This document shows positions 1-9,487 of a DNA stretch of 64,000 nucleotides, one piece after another. Every line of letters starts with the position of its first letter. The stretch's first letter is position 1. Made by a program: the position numbers and the translations under genes. Below the pieces are notes generated by a model that saw nothing but the letters and a program-made list of their open reading frames with translations, was not told where the DNA came from and ran no database searches. The DNA lies in the NCBI RefSeq assembly GCF_963678635.1, contig NC_087062.1:15861789-15925788 (forward strand), in the 5' to 3' direction. The DNA is from Symsagittifera roscoffensis. Taxonomy: Eukaryota; Xenacoelomorpha; Acoela; Convolutidae.

Positions 1-1
1 G

Positions 2-3000
2 CAGAAGAATAATCAATTGAAATACAATTTCACGGGAGTTCCGGAGACAGATCCGAGGGCCTGCTTCAATCGAGCTACCTGGAGCCCTGCTGTAAACCTG
101 CAGCAACCACCACTCGGGACATCTCATCTGATATTGGGAGACAGCTTGGTCAGAGTGCTGTCGAATTTGAGGACCTCATGGGTCACCACGGTGATGGCCT
201 TTGGAGGGGCGACGATAGCCCAATTATATCGGATGGTGGAACTGATGAATCCAGGGAGGATTCCCAATGTGATGATCTTAGTTGGAACGAATGACATCTC
301 CAGAGGTTCAGACGAGCAAGAAGCACTATGGGAGTCAATGATGGTGTGTTTGTTTACTACCCTCTGGCAGAAATTCAGTTGCGCGGTACTGACCGTTTGC
401 ACTGTGCCAATGAATACGAGAAGCCTGACAGCATCAGGAAGAAGGCACAACGAGGGAGTCGTAAGATGGAACAACATCTTGAGGAACCTAGCAAGTCGGA
501 ATGCCGGAAGGATGATCCTCATGGACATCGAACATGAGTTGAGAGCCATGGATCAGGCCAGACTGACCACGGATGGCATACACTTCGACAGTATTGAAGG
601 ACAAGCTTGGTTGAATCGAGTCTTCCAAGAGCGGTTGGACGAGCTGGAAGCAGAACTCTTTGACACAGGAGTGCTGAAGGAAGAAGGAACAGTGAGTGAC
701 GCGGTGATTACCACCTTTGTGCCTCCTAGCTTGGAAACACGCTTGGGTACGGTCTCGGCCGTCACGAAGTACAGGCAACAAGGCTCCAGCGAACCAGGTC
801 GAAGAACAGACGTACAGGATCGATTGGGAGAAGCACCGATGAGGAGGACTATTCATCCTAGGAGAATAATAGGACCTGTTAACCCAATCGAAGAAACAGC
901 AGGCACATCTAGATCGGACACTAGATCGGAGACGACGAGTACCAGTCGAGAGGAGAGACCGAGCAGAGGCTCATTGATGTGGTCGAGACCCATACCGTCT
1001 CCCTGGCATGTATACAAAGACGAACTAATGAAGCTGGATCTTCAGAGAGTAAGCTTCATCGAAGATGCAAGGAGGATGCTGAATGGAGCGATGCTATCCG
1101 TCAGCAGATTGTACTCGATAACCGGCGTAGACTGGTTGATAGCCGCTAGCATAAATTTCAGCTCCACGACGGCCTTGAGATTTGCTGACTTGGAGGGACT
1201 GCCCTCTAACAACACGATGGGACCAGTGAATGCGAGACCGTTGCAAGATGTGAGGTTGAACCATGATGAGGGGAATCGTGAAGAGAGACCAGGAAGATTC
1301 CTGACGACGAGAGCGCCGATTGGACAACACGTGAAGATATTCAAGCAGCTGACGACACCACCTGGTCATGTGAAGGAAAGAGTGTACCCAAAACTAGTGA
1401 ACCAAGATGATGATGCCCAGAGGTATGGCGGATTGACAGCGATAAAGAGAGATGAAACCATCTTCGCCGCCTATGACAAAGCAGAGATGAGGAAGGCCAA
1501 AATTATGGTAGTAGCGAATTCAGAGTTCGTGTACACTTCCAAGTCTTTGTTTTGGCCGGACGTCATAATGTTGGCAGCGGTCGACCTGGACCTACTGCAA
1601 TCAGTATCTTTGGCTATAAGGGTACAAAGGCAGACGGACATGAATCCAATTACAATTGTGTTTGCTGGCATTAATGACCATCTACACAGTAGAGGTTTTC
1701 TGAGCAGACTCAGAGATCCTACAACAGCAGAAAACGCAGTATGGCCAGCGATAAAAGACATCCTTGAGTCGATGGGTGAAGTGGTGGATGCAACGAAGGA
1801 GGGGTCATTCAATAAAGTGGCATTGAGAGTAGTATTCGCGTTGTCTCCGGGATATGCACATCTCCCGGGTGGACTGAAATTCGTGTATGCAATTGTGGCC
1901 TTGCTCTCGGAAGGAAAATATGATGTGATCATATCAGCTCCGAATCGCCTGATAGAAATGGAGAATCTGAGGCCACTTAAGTCTGAACTGCCTGCAGTAT
2001 GGTCAGATATCTCAAATGCGATGAGAGGATTCAAAGATCACGCGCTACACATGTTAGTGTTGGACGAAGTGCTGGGGTTGGAACTGTCCAATTTCAGTCG
2101 ACAACTCAAACTGAAACCGGGAATAGACGACGACCATCGAGTGATCGCGGCAATGTCCAACGACTTATGGTTCCGGGCAATGGAAGTGACAGGTGAAGAC
2201 ACAAGAAGGAAAAATTCACTGGAGACAAGAGCTCACCTGGAGGCGATGATTCTGAGAACCAAACCGGAAGCCAACCAGTGGCTACACCTGAACCCTAGAG
2301 TAGCGGCATTGGGTGCAGATGCTTTTGAGCAAGGCCCCGTGATGATCACGAAGATGCATGCCTACTTGTTGAAGGAGGTGAACCTGGCAGAAAATGCCGG
2401 AGAAAAGACTGCCGAGTTTGTAAACAGAATGTGTCAGATTACTCTGGAAACCTTCTGGACCCAGGAAATGAAAGGACAGGAGGGCTTTGAAAGGACAGAC
2501 AGCATGCTAGAAGGGTTGGGAGCCGGATGGACCGCGTCCTTCTTGGCAAAAGTCTATCCGAAAGTCTCGCACTATTTGATAAAGGAATTCCTTCAAGCAG
2601 TGGTGAGAGTATCGATAGTGGAATTAATAGCCTTATTCGTGACATTCGGAACGGAGAGTTTCGTGAAAGGACCGGCGATGCTGCTCACCGATGGAATTCA
2701 GAACCTGCGGCTAGATGGACTTCTGACATTGATCGCAATTACCCACGGAAACTTGGGAGGACTAATGGAACTGGCACGTTGTCTAGAGCAGATGAAAGAG
2801 AGAGTGAGGAACTTGGATATGAAGCAATCCACGGACTCGTGGAACAAGATAAGAGACCTGAGACACACTCTTATCCAGTATCTCTTACAACAAAATCGCT
2901 TTGGAACGGGAGAAGACGAGACGATTGAAAGAGAGGAAGATGTTAGACGACATGTTGGAGGCATGCCACTGTTAACTGATCTGAGCTTGGCTATGAGAAC

Positions 3001-3025
3001 CGATCCCTTGGCGCTGATCAGATGA
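2..3025 (+). CDS. ORF B, SGNH/GDSL hydrolase-domain protein (5' partial)
   Basis: The reading frame is open from the window edge, so the real start is upstream; the first in-frame residues match the interior of the homologous ORF in copy M. Counting from position 17, an SGNH hydrolase domain spans about residues 35-205. It has block I GDSL at 41-44 (Ser43), an oxyanion-type Gly pair at 63-64, block III GTND at 90-93 and block V D186-x-x-H189. This is a full catalytic set. A Ser/Thr/Arg-rich linker follows. Around residues 490-620 there is a second region with a GIND sequence in a block III-like setting but no GDS serine, possibly a degenerate second SGNH-like fold (weak). The remaining ~380 residues are unrecognised. 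No signal peptide or convincing membrane helix is seen. The frame ends at a single TGA and continues beyond it. SGNH esterase domains are known in some retroelement ORF1 proteins (e.g. CR1-type LINEs). The role here is unknown. Confidence 0.75.
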   Translation, partial: QKNNQLKYNFTGVPETDPRACFNRATWSPAVNLQQPPLGTSHLILGDSLVRVLSNLRTSWVTTVMAFGGATIAQLYRMVELMNPGRIPNVMILVGTNDISRGSDEQEALWESMMVCLFTTLWQKFSCAVLTVCTVPMNTRSLTASGRRHNEGVVRWNNILRNLASRNAGRMILMDIEHELRAMDQARLTTDGIHFDSIEGQAWLNRVFQERLDELEAELFDTGVLKEEGTVSDAVITTFVPPSLETRLGTVSAVTKYRQQGSSEPGRRTDVQDRLGEAPMRRTIHPRRIIGPVNPIEETAGTSRSDTRSETTSTSREERPSRGSLMWSRPIPSPWHVYKDELMKLDLQRVSFIEDARRMLNGAMLSVSRLYSITGVDWLIAASINFSSTTALRFADLEGLPSNNTMGPVNARPLQDVRLNHDEGNREERPGRFLTTRAPIGQHVKIFKQLTTPPGHVKERVYPKLVNQDDDAQRYGGLTAIKRDETIFAAYDKAEMRKAKIMVVANSEFVYTSKSLFWPDVIMLAAVDLDLLQSVSLAIRVQRQTDMNPITIVFAGINDHLHSRGFLSRLRDPTTAENAVWPAIKDILESMGEVVDATKEGSFNKVALRVVFALSPGYAHLPGGLKFVYAIVALLSEGKYDVIISAPNRLIEMENLRPLKSELPAVWSDISNAMRGFKDHALHMLVLDEVLGLELSNFSRQLKLKPGIDDDHRVIAAMSNDLWFRAMEVTGEDTRRKNSLETRAHLEAMILRTKPEANQWLHLNPRVAALGADAFEQGPVMITKMHAYLLKEVNLAENAGEKTAEFVNRMCQITLETFWTQEMKGQEGFERTDSMLEGLGAGWTASFLAKVYPKVSHYLIKEFLQAVVRVSIVELIALFVTFGTESFVKGPAMLLTDGIQNLRLDGLLTLIAITHGNLGGLMELARCLEQMKERVRNLDMKQSTDSWNKIRDLRHTLIQYLLQQNRFGTGEDETIEREEDVRRHVGGMPLLTDLSLAMRTDPLALIR

Positions 3026-3280
3026 GTCACGGAGTTCGTGACAGTGATCTATGGACCAGCAGTTACGTTTGCGTTCCCTGACGTTAAAGTGGAAGCATAT
3101 AGGAGGTCGGTGCTGCACCTGAACCTCATATCGGCAGTGGACGGTAGTACACTGAAATGGTGTGAGCAGCACACATTGCGGGAGCTCATGAGTGAAGATC
3201 TAGTATTTGCGAAAATATCGGAGCCAGAGATGACAGTCATCATTTTGACGATCACTTCCGTGACCGCATGGGAGAAGTAG
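3026..3280 (+). pseudogene. ORF B continuation after in-frame TGA, frameshifted
   Basis: Directly downstream of the TGA at 3023-3025 the same frame remains open to 3280. From about 3065 it encodes a segment matching copy M (M ORF 16031-14478). M lacks about 48 bp around the TGA, so the two copies differ there; the uninterrupted coding character on both sides suggests that P has the older arrangement plus one nonsense change. Near 3235 a one-base length difference relative to M shifts the frame, and the matching sequence continues in the frame of 3268-3822. Confidence 0.6.
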
Positions 3281-3822
3281 AAAGAGGACACATCGAGGTG
3301 TTTCCAAGGCTTTGGAATCTGAGGCCCTATGATAAAACGAATGGTGAAATAACCAGAGTGCCTCGTCTCACTGCAGCATATCACAAAGTGAGAGAAGAGA
3401 CGAAGGACTGGGGCGATTACAAGAAGCTGCCGGAGGCAATCCCTGAATTCCCTCTGATAAGAAGGATGTTGCTCGGAGCAGTCTCCGTGGTACAGACTCC
3501 TAGATTGGGAGCATTCGAAGCCAATGAAAGGAGAGTAGGGAATTTCGTGGGAACGATGGATCCATACTTTGTAGGGAGAAATGCCGCCGTGTTACAGTAC
3601 ACACGATTCGCATACACGGATCAAGCGACGAGAAGGCGAATAAGCAACGCCGCGACTCCCAAGCCTGGAAGATTCGATGAGGAATGGAAGGGATTAGGCT
3701 TAGCTCCGATGAGGATGAGAGGCAGGACCGAATTGCCTGAAGCCTCATTAATCCTGACCAGTGTGAAAAAGGAGATGAAAGTGGGAGGAATATTGCAGAC
3801 GAGAACTTTTGTAGCACCCTAG
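3268..3822 (+). CDS. ORF B/C middle segment, copy P
   Basis: This 184-codon frame matches part of the uninterrupted M ORF (16031-14478) in order and content. It begins at the point where the preceding frame loses similarity, so it is the frameshifted continuation of ORF B rather than an independent gene. The TAG at 3820-3822 lies where P lacks about 10 codons present in M, so the stop looks like a by-product of a deletion. The same frame reopens immediately and becomes ORF C. Soluble, unrecognised sequence; no known domain seen. Confidence 0.55.
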   Translation: MGEVERGHIEVFPRLWNLRPYDKTNGEITRVPRLTAAYHKVREETKDWGDYKKLPEAIPEFPLIRRMLLGAVSVVQTPRLGAFEANERRVGNFVGTMDPYFVGRNAAVLQYTRFAYTDQATRRRISNAATPKPGRFDEEWKGLGLAPMRMRGRTELPEASLILTSVKKEMKVGGILQTRTFVAP

Positions 3823-3855
3823 CATGGAGAAGAGGAAGATAAATCGGCCAGTACA

Positions 3856-4476
3856 TTGCTCATACCGAGATTCCAGGAAGAAGCCGACAATGACGAACAA
3901 GGACCATTGAACTCGAACAAGGATAAGTCAGAAGGAGATGACGGACAGGGTGGAAGCCGTCAAACCGAAGAGCCCATGCAACAAGATCAAGCTGGTGGGG
4001 AAGACGACAGGGCATCGACAGGAGGAACATCCAGCCTGGATTTCAATATCTTCAGTGATCTCGAGAATAATGCAGACACGTTGGAAACGACTGAGCCAGC
4101 GGATGAAGGCATCTCGACACTGGAGCCTCCGTCAGCCTTTATGGAAATGAAACGGAATTTGCCGGAGAGCAGCTCTCCTGGCAATTCAAGAAATAACGAC
4201 CAGAGAATCCTTATGGAATCACCTCGGAGGAGAAGAATAGAGGCCTCAGGCAGAGTACCTTTCTTGGGAACGCTGCCCGAAGAAGAATGGGAAGTACATC
4301 ACCGAGACCACGAGAGTAGGACGGGATGCAAGCTGGACAGAGTGGCGTTTATGGAAGAAGTCTGGACCGTGGTTCAAAGCTATGGGACCCAGTCTATTCT
4401 AAAAACGGGTCTCAATCAACTCTTGATGAGAGAAGTACTTGACAAGCTTGATGAGTGTGAGGGGAGACTGAGTTGA
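3856..4476 (+). CDS. ORF C, acidic low-complexity segment, copy P
   Basis: This 206-codon frame is in the same phase as 3268-3822. It is rich in Asp, Glu, Gly, Gln and Ser, and has a basic Arg stretch (SPRRRRI) near residue 128. The C-terminal ~70 residues look more ordered. Copy M contains the same segment fused to ORF B. Its end overlaps the expected beginning of ORF D in another frame: in M the ORF D frame extends upstream across this junction. A disordered linker at the end of a polyprotein, or a separate small protein, are both possible. The function is unknown. Confidence 0.5.
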   Translation: MLIPRFQEEADNDEQGPLNSNKDKSEGDDGQGGSRQTEEPMQQDQAGGEDDRASTGGTSSLDFNIFSDLENNADTLETTEPADEGISTLEPPSAFMEMKRNLPESSSPGNSRNNDQRILMESPRRRRIEASGRVPFLGTLPEEEWEVHHRDHESRTGCKLDRVAFMEEVWTVVQSYGTQSILKTGLNQLLMREVLDKLDECEGRLS

Positions 4477-4516
4477 CTCAGCCACTGATGAGAGTGAAGC
4501 GAATTCTCCCATCAAG

Positions 4517-7500
4517 ATGACACCGCAGGACGATGAAGGAGAAGTGGTGTATCTGTCAAGAACCAGGAGAGGGACGATGCGATCAAAAATGGTGATTGAT
4601 AAAATCAATGCGATGAAAATGAAGTTAGGCAGCAGAGTGATGCCGAGGAGAGTTGGAAAGACGAAGGTGGATTCAGAAATATCGATGAAAACTGGTAACT
4701 CAGCGAAAAGGAAACGAGTTGAGGAGGTCATGGATTTGGGGCAAGGTGATTATCAATTGTCTGGCACAGATAGAATACTAACTGATATAGCGATGGTGCC
4801 ACCCATTCTCATGGCGGGGATAAAGTCAACCGGTTATAAATCCAAAAGGAGTGACCGCACTCTGACTGGAGCAGCTTTAGAAATGGAAATACTCAGCCAA
4901 TGTGGAGAGAGCAAAATGAAAGACTTCAAGCCATCTCCCATGAATCATGGAAAGGGAAGTGTCGCAGGACAACTAACACCAGTGGAATACAACCGACTGA
5001 CAGTGTCGGAGACTGTGTCGATAGATGAACCCACCGGTGGATACATGGAGATGTTGGAATACCGAAACTCGGCTAGAGGGTATGTAATGGCCCTGGAAGA
5101 CGAAAAAGCCATGGAGGGTTATCTAGAAACGATGTTGCAAGGCACCACCCTCAAGCAGAAGGCGTACGGGACTTTGGCGTCGTCTGACATACAGGTGGAA
5201 ACGATCGAGCAGTTGGTGAGCCTTCCATGGAAAGCAGTAGTGTTGAGGTATTTCGAAGAGGAAATGAGGACTATGCCAAGGATACATGCTCTCGTGGCAG
5301 TACCTTACGTAAGAACAGAGTTACAACTCAGGTTCGCCTGGTGCATGATGGGACTGACTCGCGAAGAATATGACTCAGAGGAAAGGAAGAGATCAAAAGA
5401 GGAGAAGGTTTTCCTTATGACGAACCTGAGGGATCTGATAGTCCAGGAGGGAGCAGCAGTAGCGTGTGCGAAGCGGAGAGACGCTCTCTGTTTCATTCGA
5501 TTCCTGATAGAGCAGATTTCAGTACCTGCATTAAACACTTGTGTTAAAATGTTGAGGGAAGGCGATGAGCGAACGAAAGCCTTATTCTTGCTAGCACTGC
5601 TGGATATGCAGCAAAGTAAAACGATGAGGGTGAACATGAAAGAACCTGAGGAGTTGGAACCCATGAAAAAGATAGACGAAATCAGGAGATTCTCTAACAA
5701 AGAGCTGAGACTCACTAAAGAATCTATGGGAGCATTGCCGAAATCCAGTGAATACTGTGGACCGATCAAGAAGAAATCGTACGGCTACGTATCCGGGATC
5801 ATAGGGATCGCGTACAATCCTTTCCTGAGTGAAGACATACGCGATTGCTTCTTCGATTATGAGCAGGCGGTGTTGCTAAGATTCTGGACGTCCAGAATTG
5901 TAACGATTAAGAGCGTTAACAATCCACAGGCCAAATTGGGACTGGTCTTGGAAGAAGAGGTGACTGCACCTTCAGTACCAAAATCCGACAAAAGAGTGGA
6001 GTTTGGGTTGGGATTCTCAGATGAATTACTGAGAACGAGCTTGATGACAGTGTGGGAATTGATGAGGCCATCATGGTGTCCTAGTCCCAACGCTGACTCA
6101 ATATTACGGGCGACACAAGACGTACAGAGGGAACTGAATGCAGACTGTAACCTGCGTGACCTCAACATCATATATAATGTGATGATAACAGCCTCTAAGA
6201 GCAACGGAGAAGATAAAGTGGAGTTGCCTGGCTGGGGACCAGAAGACTGGGTCAAACCTGGTAGCTGTCTGGCGGAAGTCTGTGGACTGGAGGGTCACGT
6301 TTGTGGAGGTTTGGACTGTGTGAAGACCCTGGAGAAACAACACAAGCAACTGACGGTGTTGTTTGGAAATGTAGTGATGAAAGCTAGAACAGAAACGGAA
6401 CTGATAGCAGATTGCCATGGAGGAACCGATGTGGATCTAGTGACTGCACTAGGATTCTACAGCATGTTTGGTTCTTTAGAGTCATTCTTGAATCTGGAAC
6501 AGAAACATGAGGTGGTCACAGCCATCAGTGTAGAAGTATTCCCAGGAGTTCTGCAGATTGAACAGAAATACATAGGGAAATGGAGGGAAGCAATCGAGAC
6601 AGAAATGAACATCAGACACAGTGAGACTTATTGTAGACAATCAGGAGCACGATATTTGGTGGGTTCAACGTTGGCTCCAATGTGCAAGAGCAGATACCCT
6701 GTACATTTCGTGGCTGTGGACGTGAAGAGTACAAGAACGATCGTGGATCAAGCCTTCTCAGTGCCGAAGTGTGTGAGATTGGCGAGAATGTCTGAAAAGT
6801 CTTACGAGTTACTATGTAAGATGTTCTCCGCAGTTCCAGAGAGAACCAAAGAAGAATTGGAGTCAATACTAGGAAAGAAGTTCATGGGATATGTGAGTGG
6901 GAACTTCAGTGACTTTGAGAGACAGAAACAGAGAGGATCAACTGGCACAGATTACAATGCAGTAAATGAGAATGATGAAGTCCACCGAGTGATGACGGAA
7001 GTAGAACCATTGCTGGAAGCTTCGGGAAAACGTAATTGGAGGAGCATCATGTTGACGCATGACGAGTTTCCTTGCCACTGCTTGCTGCAGACCTGGTGGT
7101 ATCCCAAGCGTAGTAATCTGATGTTGATCTGGGACTCTGGAGAGCTGCTCTCCATGGGTTTACCAGATTCATCACAGCCCGTAACGATAGTGATAGTGGG
7201 AGTTATGATGGCGATACGATGGCTGGAAGCTCATGTGAGAGAAAATAACAGACAGGAGGCACCGACGAGAGAACAGTTGCGGAAATTAGATTGTCTAAAA
7301 GATTTAGATCTTTTTGAGACAATGTGCAAAGTTCTAAACATTCCGATGGAAGTGAGGAAGATATGGGCAAGAAAACGATTGATGCCATGGTTCAGAGCTA
7401 GCATGACTGCATGGTTGTACGAGTATGCGAAAAAGCATATGTCGAAGCACGGCAGGGTGTACAGTGAATATCAGCTGGACATTGGAGCAGGAGCTTTCAA

Positions 7501-7807
7501 GCGAGCTCTCGTGACTCATCGGAATGCTGTGAAAAGAATTTCCAGGACGAGTGAACTTAGTGGAATGGAGAAGGCAGAGATGCTGAAAGAAGATTTGGAG
7601 AGAAACGTGATGTTGTGTCTCCACAACAGCTTCTGCAGGAACAGAGAATCTAACGTGGATCCCCTACCTTGTTGTAAACAAAAGGTGGAAGAGCAGAAGT
7701 GTTGGAGGACGGCTTCCAGCAGCGTCAGGATAGCTAACGACGTGTTACAAGATACGGAAACTGAGAGTGCAGAGTCAGTATCACAGGAGGAAGAGATGGA
7801 ACATTGA
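4517..7807 (+). CDS. ORF D, large unrecognised protein, copy P (intact)
   Basis: This is an intact 1,096-codon ORF, the last gene before the 3' LTR. The first ATG of this frame in P is at 4517; in copy M the frame opens earlier (14359), so P may have lost the native start through a small deletion near 4475. The N-terminus is Lys/Arg rich with a KRKR nuclear-localisation-like stretch near residue 58. Residues ~585-605 carry four cysteines spaced C-x4-C-x6-C-x4-C, all conserved in M. Further Cys, including a CC pair, lie near the C-terminus. Tyr/Trp-rich conserved blocks occur around residues 430-450 and 860-880. There is no signal peptide, no clear membrane helix, and no polymerase, protease or helicase motif that I recognise. 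A much more diverged relic lies at 39.3-41.7 kb, showing that the family is old. The function is unknown. Confidence 0.75.
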   Translation: MTPQDDEGEVVYLSRTRRGTMRSKMVIDKINAMKMKLGSRVMPRRVGKTKVDSEISMKTGNSAKRKRVEEVMDLGQGDYQLSGTDRILTDIAMVPPILMAGIKSTGYKSKRSDRTLTGAALEMEILSQCGESKMKDFKPSPMNHGKGSVAGQLTPVEYNRLTVSETVSIDEPTGGYMEMLEYRNSARGYVMALEDEKAMEGYLETMLQGTTLKQKAYGTLASSDIQVETIEQLVSLPWKAVVLRYFEEEMRTMPRIHALVAVPYVRTELQLRFAWCMMGLTREEYDSEERKRSKEEKVFLMTNLRDLIVQEGAAVACAKRRDALCFIRFLIEQISVPALNTCVKMLREGDERTKALFLLALLDMQQSKTMRVNMKEPEELEPMKKIDEIRRFSNKELRLTKESMGALPKSSEYCGPIKKKSYGYVSGIIGIAYNPFLSEDIRDCFFDYEQAVLLRFWTSRIVTIKSVNNPQAKLGLVLEEEVTAPSVPKSDKRVEFGLGFSDELLRTSLMTVWELMRPSWCPSPNADSILRATQDVQRELNADCNLRDLNIIYNVMITASKSNGEDKVELPGWGPEDWVKPGSCLAEVCGLEGHVCGGLDCVKTLEKQHKQLTVLFGNVVMKARTETELIADCHGGTDVDLVTALGFYSMFGSLESFLNLEQKHEVVTAISVEVFPGVLQIEQKYIGKWREAIETEMNIRHSETYCRQSGARYLVGSTLAPMCKSRYPVHFVAVDVKSTRTIVDQAFSVPKCVRLARMSEKSYELLCKMFSAVPERTKEELESILGKKFMGYVSGNFSDFERQKQRGSTGTDYNAVNENDEVHRVMTEVEPLLEASGKRNWRSIMLTHDEFPCHCLLQTWWYPKRSNLMLIWDSGELLSMGLPDSSQPVTIVIVGVMMAIRWLEAHVRENNRQEAPTREQLRKLDCLKDLDLFETMCKVLNIPMEVRKIWARKRLMPWFRASMTAWLYEYAKKHMSKHGRVYSEYQLDIGAGAFKRALVTHRNAVKRISRTSELSGMEKAEMLKEDLERNVMLCLHNSFCRNRESNVDPLPCCKQKVEEQKCWRTASSSVRIANDVLQDTETESAESVSQEEEMEH

Positions 7808-8312
7808 AGGATGACCGAAAGAAGAGATGAAATTAGAAGAATTTAGAAGTTTTAGAACTTCTAAACGACGAAAAAAGAAGAAAACAAAGGAGTGATGAAG
7901 AAAAGTTAAAACTCAGAATTGTTTATGTGTGTGAAAAACTCAAGTGAGAAACCAAGCAACCAAGTTGTAATTGAAAACTGAAACATTAAGATGAGTTTTG
8001 AAATTGTTGCATTTATAAATTTGCATTTTGATTTTAGTTGAAGTGGCTTTAGAGACACTCACTTACTATTTATTTAGAAAGGTTTAAGTGAAGGAGTATA
8101 TTTAAATATTCCAGCCTGCATGACTGTTTTTAATCAGCTAGGAGAACTGATCACTTTGTGGTGACATGGAAGGCTTGAGTAATCTCTCGAAGAGGGAGAT
8201 TGTTTCATTGTTCTTTCTAACCACAGAGTTTCTTAGTTTTAGTATTCAGGACAATAACAAGCAAAATTTCCGAAGGGAAAAGCGTAGTAGGATAATTTTA
8301 GTTTGTTGGTTG

Positions 8313-8327
8313 GCAGGACTGTCCTGC
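8313..8327. promoter_or_regulatory. GCAGGACTGTCCTGC palindrome
   Basis: Perfect 7+1+7 palindrome in the 3' untranslated region of copy P, kept at 10418-10432 in copy M. It is further flanked by imperfect GTTGG/CCAAC arms. It is one of a family of palindromes with a GGAC-W-GTCC core found at block boundaries of the element. It could be a protein-binding site or an RNA hairpin. Confidence 0.45.
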
Positions 8328-8594
8328 AAGCCAACACCTTTTAAATCTAAGAGAAAAAGTTTTAATCGGGACATTGACATTGGAAGTCAGAAAATATGTT
8401 TTATCTCAAGTCATATCCTCAATGTGCAGATTAATGAGAGAATTTGAAGGCTATAGTGATGTAGTATGATGCCATTTGTATTCTGCAGTGAATCGATGTG
8501 ACGTAGATAAAAGTAATTTCGTGCATTTTGTAAGTTCTGTTCGATGACACTGTATCTATTTTACGAACATTGCGTGATTCAATGAGGACATTGA

Positions 8595-8607
8595 CCGGAC
8601 TGTCCGG
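8595..8607. promoter_or_regulatory. CCGGACTGTCCGG palindrome next to 3' LTR
   Basis: Perfect 6+1+6 palindrome that ends 8 bp before the LTR start at 8616 and overlaps the candidate polypurine tract. The same site occurs in M at 10132-10144. It shares the GGAC-W-GTCC core with the sites at 8313, 20067 and 31504. Confidence 0.45.
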
Positions 8608-8615
8608 GGAGTATG

Positions 8616-9487
8616 TGACATTCGACCAGAATGTGAAAAATGCAATCTCTGCAGAATTCGAGTTTTTAGCAGCGAGCCTTCCGGATTGATGATTATTAAG
8701 AATTAAGAACGTTATTGGAACGATTGGCCAAACGGTGAGGGCTAGAATATTCTGGTATTTTAAAATTCGAAGTGATGACGTAACATTTCTGAGAAACGTC
8801 AGAAACGGCCATTTTGGCAAAGAAGTAAAAGAAAAACACAAGAACAACATTAGCTGCGCTAACAACAACTACGGTTTTGAGATTGAAAAACGACAGCGAG
8901 TTACAGAGTAACAGAGAACACTCCGAGTTGCAACTATTATACTGCTACAATAGTTGCAGGGCCGTTGCAGACAACGGTGAAGGGTGGAGGACAGCCTTCC
9001 GGATTAAGTGGAAATCAGGATTAACGAGCTTGATCCAGCGGATTCATCAATCCGGAAGGGTAAAGGAACTGAAACTTTTATCCTGTTACGTAGACTTTTA
9101 GCTTCCTGTCATGTCCTGACTTGAATTTAATTGATATCTAGATTCATTTTGATAAAGATGAGAAGCTAGGAGTTGGGGGAAAGGGTTGATCCATCTTCGA
9201 TGGAGATGATGATTTTTATCTACTGAACAAAAACAATAGTAATATAATAAGTAGTAGCCCTGAGCCATGAGCTCACTATATCTGCATGTAATCTAGTTAA
9301 TTTGGGTGTTTTGACCGAAGCCGAAAGCAGTAACGTTTTTGTCGACCCGATGTTAGAAAGACCACCGAAAAGTACTGGCTTGGTAGAGACGGTGAAAAGC
9401 ATGCAAAGCTCTGTTTAGACGCTAGCCAGTCGTCTTAAGACTTAGTTTTGTCTTCCGTCGATATGTATCTTCCGGGCGAATGTTACA
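8616..9487 (+). repeat. 3' LTR of copy P (complete)
   Basis: Begins TGACATTCG and ends CGAATGTTACA, giving short inverted termini of TG...CA type. The ends were defined by comparison with the M LTR at 33959-34900, where similarity stops exactly at the corresponding bases. The sequence is alignable with the M LTRs in reverse orientation but differs by many substitutions and small indels. It contains a hairpin at 8929-8958 that is conserved by compensatory changes. Confidence 0.8.
8929..8958 (+). promoter_or_regulatory. LTR hairpin, copy P
   Basis: A 10-bp perfect stem (TGCAACTATT with its complement) around a 10-base loop. The equivalent position in both M LTRs (9746-9775 and 34527-34556) also forms a perfect stem, but two base pairs differ by changes on both sides. 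The pairing is preserved while the sequence changes. Confidence 0.55.

Larger units (their letters stand above)
7808..8615 (+). other. 3' untranslated region of copy P
   Basis: Noncoding, AT-rich DNA between ORF D and the 3' LTR; colinear with 11030-10124 of copy M. It contains a perfect hairpin at 7842-7865 (10-bp stem, 4-base loop) that M keeps in shorter form, and two palindromes described separately. The last bases before the LTR are purine-rich (GGGGAGTATG) and are the candidate polypurine tract. The short ORF at 8166-8447 is not conserved in M. Confidence 0.65.
1..9487 (+). mobile_element. Giant LTR retroelement, copy P, 3' part
   Basis: The 3' part of a very large LTR retroelement in plus orientation, cut by the left window edge. 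It contains ORF B (SGNH hydrolase domain), ORF C and ORF D, a ~0.8 kb 3' untranslated region and a complete 3' LTR ending at 9487. The same genes in the same order, followed by a related LTR, occur on the minus strand in copy M (9488-34900), where they lie downstream of gag-pol. Copy P is therefore inferred to be the same kind of element, with its gag-pol expected to the left of the window. Its LTR is complete, whereas the abutting LTR of M lacks ~310 bp, so P probably inserted into M. The protein sequences of P and M are clearly alike but their LTRs differ a lot, suggesting two subfamilies. Confidence 0.8.

Noticed and set aside
8166-8447. 93-codon ORF in the 3' UTR of copy P
   Set aside because: Not open in the colinear region of copy M, and it spans the conserved palindrome.
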